Assembly (NCBI GenBank): GCA_045580775.1 | Contig: JAZNOK010000175.1 | Location: forward strand, 1-39,996 | Origin: JAZMZS01 sp045580775 | Lineage (GTDB): Bacteria > Bacillota > Clostridia > Oscillospirales > CAG-272 | Length of the DNA stretch: 39,996 nucleotides | Reading direction: 5' to 3' | Shown: in pieces, positions 33,669 through 39,996 of the stretch | How the letters are laid out: each line of letters starts with the position of its first letter | Position numbering within the stretch: the stretch's first letter is position 1 | The notes under the pieces: model-generated | What the model was told of the DNA's origin: nothing | Database searches by the model: none | Seen by the model: only the letters and a program-made list of their open reading frames with translations | Position numbers and translations under genes: made by a program

Positions 33669-34705
33669 ATAATTACTCCCTCGTCGCTCTGTACTACCTC
33701 ACCTATTATGTAAGCATCCTCACCGTTTGCACGGAGTATCTCCAGAGCTCTGTCAGCGTCCTCTTTTGCTACTGTCACAGACATACCGACGCCCATATTA
33801 AAGGTATTGAACATATCACGCTCGGATATATTGCCCGCCTTCATAATAAGATCAAATATAGGAAGTATACGTATATCGCTCTTTCTGATCTTAGCAGCGA
33901 AGCCCGAAGGCAACGATCTCGGAATATTCTCGTAAAATCCGCCGCCGGTAATGTGGGATACCGCCTTCACCGTGATCTGATCAAAGAGTGCGAGCATGGG
34001 CTTTACATAGATCTTAGTAGGAGTGAGAAGAGTCTCGCCGACGCTCTTGCCGCCGAGCGACTCAATAGGAGATGTAATATCGGCACGCTCAACATTAAAC
34101 ACTCTGCGTACAAGGCTGAAGCCGTTTGAATGTACTCCGCTCGAGGGCAAAGCGATTATTACGTCTCCCTCGCATACCTTGGAGTTGTCGAGGATCTTGG
34201 ATTTATCAACTACGCCTACAGCAAACCCTGCCAGGTCATATTCGTCTACAGGATAAAATCCCGGCATTTCGGCAGTCTCGCCTCCGATAAGAGATGCTCC
34301 TGACTGAACGCAGCCCTCAGCTACACCGGATACTATACTCGCAATTTTTTCAGGGTAGTTCTTTCCGCATGCGATATAATCCAGGAAAAACAGCGGCTTT
34401 GCTCCGCAACAGATAATGTCATTTACACACATAGCTACGCAGTCAATACCGACTGTATCGTGCTTGTCCATAAGAAAAGCTATCTTGAGCTTTGTTCCTA
34501 CTCCGTCTGTACCGCTGCAAAGGACAGGATGTGCTATTCCCTCAAGGTCAAGCTCAAAAAGCCCTCCGAATCCTCCGATATCCGTCATCGCTCCTGCGGT
34601 TATCGTACGTGCGATATGAGCCTTCATCAGTTCAACTGCCTTGTAGCCTGCGGTAATGTCAACGCCCGCCGCCGCATAAGATTCCGATCTTGAAATACTG
34701 TTCAT
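33662..34705 (-). CDS. purM: phosphoribosylformylglycinamidine cyclo-ligase (AIR synthetase)
   Basis: The 347-residue enzyme closes FGAM to AIR with ATP, step five. It has YAAAGVDITAGYKAVELMK at the N-terminus. GTDGVGTKLKIA and CVNDIICCGAKPLFFLDY follow. SLIGGETAEMPGFY and SGVHSNGFSLVRRVF are also present. HITGGGFYENIPR is near residue 245. The ATG at 34705 was chosen because AAGGAA lies before it and the extension from 34825 only overlaps the purF 3' end. It starts 5 nt after the purF stop. Confidence 0.97.
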   Translation of the reverse strand: MNSISRSESYAAAGVDITAGYKAVELMKAHIARTITAGAMTDIGGFGGLFELDLEGIAHPVLCSGTDGVGTKLKIAFLMDKHDTVGIDCVAMCVNDIICCGAKPLFFLDYIACGKNYPEKIASIVSGVAEGCVQSGASLIGGETAEMPGFYPVDEYDLAGFAVGVVDKSKILDNSKVCEGDVIIALPSSGVHSNGFSLVRRVFNVERADITSPIESLGGKSVGETLLTPTKIYVKPMLALFDQITVKAVSHITGGGFYENIPRSLPSGFAAKIRKSDIRILPIFDLIMKAGNISERDMFNTFNMGVGMSVTVAKEDADRALEILRANGEDAYIIGEVVQSDEGVIIC

Positions 34706-34710
34706 CTTTT

Positions 34711-36135
34711 TTATTCCTTTCCATTCCAGCAGTAGGTGCAGAGCTTGCACGGCTCTATTCCTATAGCCTTTATTAATCCTTCGAGTGACTGAAATTCCAA
34801 CGACGTGAAATTGAGTTTTTCGCATATAGCTCGTCGCAATGCCTTGCCTCTTTGTGTATTTGTGTCGCTGTATTCATCTATATACTGAAGTCCTGCCTCT
34901 CCCTCAAGCTCAACGATCGTTCTTCTGGCTATCAGCTCCATATCGTTGTTGGTTCTTGAGAAATTAAGGTACTTACAGCTGTACATTATAGGAGGGCAGG
35001 CACTTCTCATGTGCACCTCGCGAGCTCCGTTTGCGTAAAGAAAATCCACCGTCTCCTTGAGCTGTGTTCCGCGGACGATCGAATCATCCACGAAAAGCAA
35101 CTTTTTGTCCTTTATAAGATCGGGGATAGGGATCTGTTTCATCTTTGCGACCTTGCGTCTCTCAGACTGATGCGAGGGCGTAAAGCTCCTGGACCATGTG
35201 GGCGTATATTTGATAAAAGCTCTGGCAAAAGGTATACCGCTCTTATTTGCGTAGCCTATGGCATGAGGAACACCGGAGTCAGGCACGCCGCCGACATAAT
35301 CAATGTCCATTGGAAGTCCGTTCTTCTTATCATTTTCAGCCATAATACCGCCGTTGCGGCATCTGACCATCTCGACATTTACTCCCTCGTATGATGAGGT
35401 GGGATAACCGTAATAACTCCACAAAAACGAGCATATACGCATCTGATCCCCAGGAGGCTCGAGCTGTTTCACTCCGTCCGGAGTAAGCTTGACAATCTCC
35501 CCGGGGCCGAGCTCCATATAATCCTCATAGCCGAGCTTCTGATAAGCAAACGACTCAAATGACACGCAGTAACCGCCGTCATTCTTTCCTATAAGTATCG
35601 GAAGTCTGCCCAGCGGATCGCGTGCCGCTATGATCGCTCCCTTGACAGTGAGGATAAGTATGGATATCGTCCCTTTGATCTTTGATCTGGCAAACCTAAT
35701 TCCCTCTGCAAAATTCCCTTTGTAGTTTATAAGAGATGCAACAAGCTCGGTCATATTGACTCCGCCGTTTGTCATCGCATTGTAATGTCCTCCGTATTCG
35801 GAAAGGTACTCATCTATGAGCTCATCCGCATTATTGATCGAGCCGATTATGCACAAAGCATAAGCACCGAACTTCGATCTGATAAGCAGCGGCTGAGGGT
35901 CATAATCGCTGATTATACCGATAGCGGAAGTTCCCCTCATCTCGTCGAAAATGTCCTCAAACTTTGTACGGAAAGGGGAGTTCTGAATATTGTGGATCTC
36001 CCTCTGAAGTCCAAGCTCCGCATCAAATGCCGCCATTCCCGCTCGTCTGGTACCTAGGTGCGAGTGGTAGTCCGTACCAAAGAAAACGTCCGAGATCGCA
36101 TCATCACGGCGTACTGCACCGAAAAAGCCTCCCAT
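34711..36135 (-). CDS. purF: amidophosphoribosyltransferase-like PurF lacking the nucleophilic Cys
   Basis: The 474-residue product matches PurF end to end. It has the Ntn glutaminase domain (about 1-230) and the phosphoribosyltransferase domain (about 240-450) with the PRPP loop LLFVDDSIVRGTQ. It starts MGGFFGAV where PurF enzymes have Met-Cys-Gly, so the residue that attacks glutamine is Gly. AGGAGG lies 6 nt before this ATG and no in-frame upstream Cys start is seen. Candidate 4Fe-4S ligands resemble those of Bacillus PurF: MRICSFLW, MYSCKY and the C-terminal CKLCTYC. It may use ammonia directly, take it from a partner, or be regulatory. A similar Gly-type paralogue is remembered from Bacteroidetes and Clostridia. 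Confidence 0.88.
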   Translation of the reverse strand: MGGFFGAVRRDDAISDVFFGTDYHSHLGTRRAGMAAFDAELGLQREIHNIQNSPFRTKFEDIFDEMRGTSAIGIISDYDPQPLLIRSKFGAYALCIIGSINNADELIDEYLSEYGGHYNAMTNGGVNMTELVASLINYKGNFAEGIRFARSKIKGTISILILTVKGAIIAARDPLGRLPILIGKNDGGYCVSFESFAYQKLGYEDYMELGPGEIVKLTPDGVKQLEPPGDQMRICSFLWSYYGYPTSSYEGVNVEMVRCRNGGIMAENDKKNGLPMDIDYVGGVPDSGVPHAIGYANKSGIPFARAFIKYTPTWSRSFTPSHQSERRKVAKMKQIPIPDLIKDKKLLFVDDSIVRGTQLKETVDFLYANGAREVHMRSACPPIMYSCKYLNFSRTNNDMELIARRTIVELEGEAGLQYIDEYSDTNTQRGKALRRAICEKLNFTSLEFQSLEGLIKAIGIEPCKLCTYCWNGKE

Positions 36136-36245
36136 GTATACCTCCTAAAGGCCATCCCATGACCGTAATTAAAAAAACGCTTTTAAACTGTGTCTGTTTT
36201 TGTGTAAATCAAGTACTGTAATTGTGCCGCAGTATCCGCCAAACA

Positions 36246-36740
36246 CTATTTGTTGTATTTAGCCGCAACCTCGGCATCTGCCGCGAGCACCTTCTCTGCT
36301 CCCTTCGCTCTGTGAGCATCAAGCTTGTCCGCGAGCTCCTTGTCTTCTATCGACAGCATCTGCACAGCCAAGATCGCTGCATTTGCCGCACCGTCTATAG
36401 CCACAGTAGCTACCGGAAGACCTGTCGGCATCTGAACCGTAGAAAGCAGAGCATCCACACCGTCAAGATATTTGCTCTTGACAGGAATGCCTATGACAGG
36501 AAGAGTACTGCCTGCCGCCATAGCTCCCGCCAGATGTGCCGCCATACCTGCCGCCGCGATTATAACACCGAAGCCCCTCTCGCGTGCATTCACCGCAAGA
36601 TCTCTTGCCTCTGCGGGTGTGCGGTGAGCAGAGTATACATGCACCTCGTATCCTACACCGAACTCGTCAAGAGTGGTCATTGCTTTCTCGACTACGCCGA
36701 GATCCGAGGCACTTCCCATAACTATTGCAACTTTTTTCAT
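36246..36740 (-). CDS. purE: N5-CAIR mutase (class I PurE)
   Basis: The 164-residue enzyme moves the carboxyl group of N5-CAIR to give CAIR. GSASDLGVVEKA is at about 9-20, YSAHRTPAEA is at about 40-49 and the loop GMAAHLAGAMAAGSTLPVIG is at about 70-89. STVQMPTGLPVATVAIDGA is the class I signature. PurK, PurC and PurB, which work on either side of it, are not in the window. The ATG was chosen because GGAGATC lies before it. It is the promoter-proximal gene of the purine operon; 105 nt separate it from purF. Confidence 0.96.
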   Translation of the reverse strand: MKKVAIVMGSASDLGVVEKAMTTLDEFGVGYEVHVYSAHRTPAEARDLAVNARERGFGVIIAAAGMAAHLAGAMAAGSTLPVIGIPVKSKYLDGVDALLSTVQMPTGLPVATVAIDGAANAAILAVQMLSIEDKELADKLDAHRAKGAEKVLAADAEVAAKYNK

Positions 36741-36753
36741 TTCGATCTCCTGT

Positions 36754-36795
36754 ATATGCATAACACGAGCACAAATATTCCGCGATTATGCATAT
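36754..36795 (-). promoter_or_regulatory. 10-bp inverted repeat in the purE leader
   Basis: ATATGCATAA (36754-36763) and TTATGCATAT (36786-36795) are perfect inverted repeats around a 22-nt spacer. They lie between the -10 box and the ribosome binding site of purE. Each half contains the palindrome ATGCAT. It could be a repressor site or RNA stem. It does not match a purine riboswitch. Confidence 0.5.
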
Positions 36796-36827
36796 TTCTC
36801 CATTAAGACAAGTTTTTCACATATACT

Positions 36828-36857
36828 ATTATATACCAATCTCTGTTGTTTGGTCAA
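36828..36857 (-). promoter_or_regulatory. promoter of the purine operon
   Basis: On the minus strand TTGACC (36852-36857) and TATAAT (36828-36833) are spaced by 18 nt. The leader to the purE ATG is about 85 nt. The 36741-37109 interval is a divergent promoter region without genes. Confidence 0.82.
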
Positions 36858-36951
36858 TACTTTATTTTTGTTAATAAATAAAAATTATAACCGTGTTTTA
36901 TTATGATTATTATATATTTTTTACCAATTTGATATTTATGTAAAAAAACAT

Positions 36952-36980
36952 TTGATTTAGTGAAAATTATATGTTATAAT
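36952..36980 (+). promoter_or_regulatory. promoter of the CNNM/CorC gene
   Basis: TTGATT (36952-36957) and TATAAT (36975-36980) are spaced by 17 nt. The predicted start is about 120 nt before the gene, leaving a long leader. Confidence 0.75.
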
Positions 36981-36986
36981 GTCTAT

Positions 36987-37109
36987 TTGGAAAAGGTTGG
37001 TTATTTGTACTTTGCGGCTCTGCCGTTTTATATAGACCAAACTACATAAGACCTGTGCACTCGGGCATAATTGAATTTGCCCTGCACGGCTTAGCTTACG
37101 GAGAAAAAA
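36987..37109 (+). promoter_or_regulatory. long leader with hairpins before the CNNM/CorC gene
   Basis: A leader of about 120 nt holds a GGC/GCC-type hairpin (GCGGCTCTGCCG, near 37014-37025) and TTTGG/CCAAA pairing around it. A longer stem at about 37055-37088 pairs GTGCA with TGCAC and GGGCA with TGCCC, with a 3-nt bulge. No known riboswitch class is recognised. Ion-responsive leaders are common before transport genes, so a role in sensing is a guess. Confidence 0.35.
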
Positions 37110-38438
37110 ATGGATCACTTAATATGGCAGTTGGTATTACAGCTGGTACTGATTGCTCTTAACGCCTTTTTCGCTTGTGCGGAGATCGCGGGACTCAGCG
37201 TCAACGATGCTAAAATTGAACAGCTGATGGAAAAGGGAGACAAGAGAGCCCGCTCTCTTGAAAAACTCAAATCCAACTCATCGCGTTTTCTTGCTACTAT
37301 TCAGGTAGCTATCACTCTTTCCGGATTTCTCGGATCGGCATTTGCTGCTGACAATTTCTCATTCATAATGCAAGAGTGGTTACAGGGATTCTTCCCATCG
37401 GCTGACGCTCAGCTGCTCGACAGCATTTCCGTCATTGCCATCACTCTCGTACTCTCGTACATTACTCTGGTATTCGGAGAGCTGGTTCCAAAGCGGCTCG
37501 CTATGAAAAAGTCCGAACAGATCGCCCTGTCCATAGCAGGAATAATATGCTTTGTTGCGGCTATCTTCAGACCTGTCGTGTGGTTTCTGGAAATATCCAC
37601 AAATATCGTGCTCAGGCTCTTGGGTATTGATCCAAACGAAGCTGATGAGCAGGTAAGCGAGGATGATATCAAGCTGATGGTCGATGAGGGTTCAAAAACC
37701 GGTGCGATCGACACTGAGGAAAAAGAGATAATCCATAACCTCTTTGAGTTTAACGACAGAACGGTCGGGGAGTTTTCCACCCACCGTACAGACCTCGATC
37801 TGTTGTGGCTGGAAGACGAGGCAGAAGTGTGGGAGCAAACCATACTTGAGCACGGACGCTCCTCGTACCCTATATGCGGTGACACCGTAGACGACATTCG
37901 CGGTGTGCTCTCTACAAAGAAATTCTTCAAGTCCCGTTCCGAAAACAAACAGGAGATCATTGATAAGGCAGTCGAGAGTGCCTTCTTCATTCCCGAAACG
38001 TTGAAAGCTGACGTTGCCTTCAAGCTGATGAAGCAGGAAGGCAGGTCATTTGCCATAGTTCTCGACGAATACGGCGGTGTCTTCGGTATTATCACCATCA
38101 AAGACATCATCGCTCAGATAGTCGGTGATTTTGATACTGACGAAGATGAGGACGGTGTACCTGATATTCAACCGATCTCTGATAACAGATATATCATCCA
38201 AGGAACGACTCCGCTCGAGAGAGTTTCGGCTCTGCTCAACACCGACATGCCGACAGATGAATATGACACCTTCGGCGGTTTTGTATTCGGCATCTTCGGT
38301 TCTATTCCCGATGACGGCTCGGAGATAGAGTGCGACTATGAAAACATACATATAAAGTCACTTGAGATCGACTCACACAGGCTCGTGAGTGCTGATGTCT
38401 CGGTCGATGACTCTGCCGAGAAAAGCCAAGAAGCTTGA
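37110..38438 (+). CDS. CNNM/CorC-type membrane protein with CBS domains
   Basis: The 442-residue protein has an N-terminal CNNM (DUF21) membrane domain to about residue 190 with three or four membrane segments. LVFGELVPKRLAMKK is its signature. A CBS pair follows (about 215-340), with EEKEIIHNLFEFNDRTV before it and FAIVLDEYGGVFGIITIKDI in the second repeat. A C-terminal CorC/HlyC domain covers about 355-430. Relatives are linked to magnesium and cobalt efflux; older names as hemolysins are misleading. The substrate is not proved. The next gene starts 85 nt downstream. Confidence 0.92.
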   Translation: MDHLIWQLVLQLVLIALNAFFACAEIAGLSVNDAKIEQLMEKGDKRARSLEKLKSNSSRFLATIQVAITLSGFLGSAFAADNFSFIMQEWLQGFFPSADAQLLDSISVIAITLVLSYITLVFGELVPKRLAMKKSEQIALSIAGIICFVAAIFRPVVWFLEISTNIVLRLLGIDPNEADEQVSEDDIKLMVDEGSKTGAIDTEEKEIIHNLFEFNDRTVGEFSTHRTDLDLLWLEDEAEVWEQTILEHGRSSYPICGDTVDDIRGVLSTKKFFKSRSENKQEIIDKAVESAFFIPETLKADVAFKLMKQEGRSFAIVLDEYGGVFGIITIKDIIAQIVGDFDTDEDEDGVPDIQPISDNRYIIQGTTPLERVSALLNTDMPTDEYDTFGGFVFGIFGSIPDDGSEIECDYENIHIKSLEIDSHRLVSADVSVDDSAEKSQEA

Positions 38439-38523
38439 GGCTCTTGGACTTCATTGCGGGCAAAAAGTCATGTAAGCTGTAATGAAAAATAATATTACAT
38501 AAAAACACAAAGGAGACAAACAA

Positions 38524-39678
38524 ATGGATTTTTTTAGCAATCTGCTTGAAAACCTGTCCACTCTTGGCAACAACCTCACCGGTCTTGCTGACTTGAGGGT
38601 TTGGGTCATGTGGGCGATAGGCGGAATACTTATTTTCCTCGCTATCGCAAAAAAGATGGAGCCGACGCTTCTGCTCCCGATGGGATTCGGTGCGATACTC
38701 GTAAACATCCCCAGTTCCGGAGCAATTGATCAGCTTCTGGCAAACGGAGAAGTAGAGCAAGGTGCTCTCTCGATACTATTCAGAGCGGGTATAGCAAACG
38801 AGCTGTTTCCCCTGATTCTCTTTATCGGTATCGGTGCCATGATAGACTTCGGTCCCGTGCTCTCAAACCCGAAGCTGATGATATTCGGAGCTGCTGCACA
38901 GTTCGGTATATTCTTTACCTTCTGTCTTGCATCCATCTTCTTCCCTCAGCTCGATGCAGCATCTATCGGAATCATCGGAGCAGCTGACGGTCCTACTGCA
39001 ATCGTCGTAGCACAGAAGCTCAACTCACAGTTCACCGGTGCAATTATGGTCGCGGCATATTCATATATGGCACTCGTACCTATCATCCAGCCTCCGATCA
39101 TCAAGGCTCTCACCACAAAGAAGGAGCGTATGATCCGCATGGATACTCAGCAGTGCGAGGTATCAAAGCTCACCAGAATTCTATTCCCCATAGTTATCAC
39201 GATAGTTGCAGGTGTAGTTGCCCCCTCGTCCGTATCTCTCGTAGGATTTCTCATGTTCGGTAATCTCATCCGTGAGTGCGGAGTTCTCGACTCTCTCTCA
39301 AACACAGCACAGAACGTTCTTGCAAACCTCGTCACCATATTCCTCGGTATTACGATCGGTACGAGAATGGTTGCTGACGAATTCATACGCATTGACACTC
39401 TGCTTATTCTCGGACTCGGACTGTTTGCATTCGTATTCGATACAGCAGGCGGCGTGCTCTTTGCAAAGCTTCTCAATCTTTTCTCAAAGAAGAAGATCAA
39501 CCCCATGATAGGAGCTGCAGGAATTTCCGCATTCCCGATGTCGGGACGTATCGTAAACAAGCTCGGACTTGAGGCTGACAATCAGAACTTCCTTCTCATG
39601 CCCGCTATCGGCGTTAACGTGTCAGGACAGATAGCGTCGGTTATTGCAGGCGGTCTGATACTCAACTTCTTTGCTTAA
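38524..39678 (+). CDS. sodium ion-translocating decarboxylase beta subunit (OadB-like)
   Basis: The 384-residue membrane protein has about ten hydrophobic segments and matches the beta subunit of oxaloacetate, glutaconyl-CoA or methylmalonyl-CoA decarboxylases. This subunit releases CO2 from carboxybiotin and exports sodium. Key sequences are PLILFIGIGAMIDFGP, GIIGAADGPTAIVVAQKL with the conserved Asp, and IGAAGISAFPMSGR. The carboxyltransferase (alpha) and biotin carrier genes are absent from the window. AAAGGAG precedes the ATG and a small OadG-like gene follows 18 nt later, so the two are probably co-expressed. Confidence 0.93.
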   Translation: MDFFSNLLENLSTLGNNLTGLADLRVWVMWAIGGILIFLAIAKKMEPTLLLPMGFGAILVNIPSSGAIDQLLANGEVEQGALSILFRAGIANELFPLILFIGIGAMIDFGPVLSNPKLMIFGAAAQFGIFFTFCLASIFFPQLDAASIGIIGAADGPTAIVVAQKLNSQFTGAIMVAAYSYMALVPIIQPPIIKALTTKKERMIRMDTQQCEVSKLTRILFPIVITIVAGVVAPSSVSLVGFLMFGNLIRECGVLDSLSNTAQNVLANLVTIFLGITIGTRMVADEFIRIDTLLILGLGLFAFVFDTAGGVLFAKLLNLFSKKKINPMIGAAGISAFPMSGRIVNKLGLEADNQNFLLMPAIGVNVSGQIASVIAGGLILNFFA

Positions 39679-39696
39679 TCGAAAGGAGAACGTATA

Positions 39697-39837
39697 ATGG
39701 TTATTAGTTTCAATCCTATCAATTTCATAAACAACCTCAGCTATATGGTATCTGGCATGATAGGTATATTCGTAGTTATCGGAATTATCATCATAGCAAC
39801 ACTTATACTAAACAAGGTAACAAGCAAAAAGAAATAA
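39697..39837 (+). CDS. OadG-like small membrane subunit
   Basis: A 46-residue protein beginning MVISFNPINF, with one membrane helix (about 20-38) and a positively charged tail ending VTSKKK. GAAAGGAG lies about 9 nt before the ATG. Its size, single helix and place right after the OadB-like gene fit the small OadG-related subunits that stabilise sodium pump decarboxylases. It is much shorter than full OadG and lacks the C-terminal zinc-binding tail. The assignment rests on context. Confidence 0.65.
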   Translation: MVISFNPINFINNLSYMVSGMIGIFVVIGIIIIATLILNKVTSKKK

Positions 39838-39855
39838 GCAATATTCTCAGTTTCT

Positions 39856-39900
39856 AAAGGGAGCTGTAAAAACTCTGCAGAGTTTTTACCGCTCCCTTTT
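39856..39900 (+). terminator. terminator after the OadB/OadG-like genes
   Basis: AAAGGGAGC pairs with GCTCCCTTT, and inside it TAAAAACTC pairs with GAGTTTTTA around TGCA, giving an 18-bp stem with one internal mismatch pair. TTTT follows. The remaining 39901-39996 shows no start codon or gene. Confidence 0.92.
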
Positions 39901-39996
39901 AAAATAGAAAGAGAGAAAAGAACAAACAAATCAGAAAGGCGTGCTTAGTACGGTCAAGGGGAGGCGTTTTTTCATAGCAAAGATATATGTGCATAT

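Overview
The window looks like a chromosomal segment of a Gram-positive, low-to-mid GC anaerobe of the class Clostridia, probably a gut Ruminococcaceae/Oscillospiraceae-like lineage. The evidence is the gene content: TrpR/YerC-led his operon with hisZ plus short hisG, single-chain PurL, CoaX, ECF transporter S components, CNNM/CorC and a decarboxylase-type sodium pump subunit. Consensus TTGACA-17-TATAAT promoters and AGGAGG ribosome binding sites also fit. The species assignment is inference; no 16S or marker search was possible.

Layout. 1-2.4 kb: a secreted, C-terminally anchored surface protein made of two near-duplicate domains joined by eight 21-nt repeats. 2.2-5.8 kb: a PfkB-family sugar kinase behind a truncated AraC regulator, a roughly 280-bp MITE-like element with terminal inverted repeats at the truncation point, and a two-gene unit of a small membrane protein and a ceramidase-like lipoprotein. 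5.8-7.2 kb: a gene-poor accessory patch with IS-end-like direct repeats, an orphan cysteine-containing protein, and an array of seven tiny hairpins beside tRNA-Gln(UUG). 7.5-16 kb: an 11-gene plus-strand histidine operon (yerC-hisZ-G-D-C-B-H-A-F-IE-J) encoding every step from PRPP/ATP to histidine. 16-24.6 kb: NAD(P)HX repair enzyme, 2-hydroxyacid dehydrogenase, two ECF S components, a CDF metal exporter, xpt, coaX and a GH43 lipoprotein. 24.7-36.8 kb: a minus-strand purine operon (purE-F-M-N-O-H-glyA-purD-purL). 37-39.9 kb: a CNNM/CorC protein, an OadB-type sodium pump subunit and a 46-residue OadG-like subunit.

How the genes work together. The two biosynthetic operons meet metabolically: histidine synthesis releases AICAR at HisF, and AICAR is the substrate of the AICAR transformylase encoded in the purine operon. 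Formyl carriers depend on folate one-carbon units supplied by GlyA. Xpt salvages purines. The membrane proteins at the right end suggest sodium- or divalent-cation-linked transport.

Most noteworthy. (1) The PurF has Gly where the catalytic N-terminal Cys should be, although candidate Fe-S cysteines remain. (2) The last two purine steps are split between a stand-alone AICAR transformylase and an archaeal-type (PurO) IMP cyclohydrolase. (3) The his promoter has three TAAAG half-sites at exact 8-bp spacing downstream, and a perfect 9-bp inverted repeat flanks it. (4) A compact three-way-junction-like RNA can be drawn in the leader of the ECF gene next to coaX. (5) A MITE-like element truncates an AraC gene. 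(6) A polarity-switching mini-hairpin array lies next to tRNA-Gln. No CRISPR, phage or clear defence system was seen.
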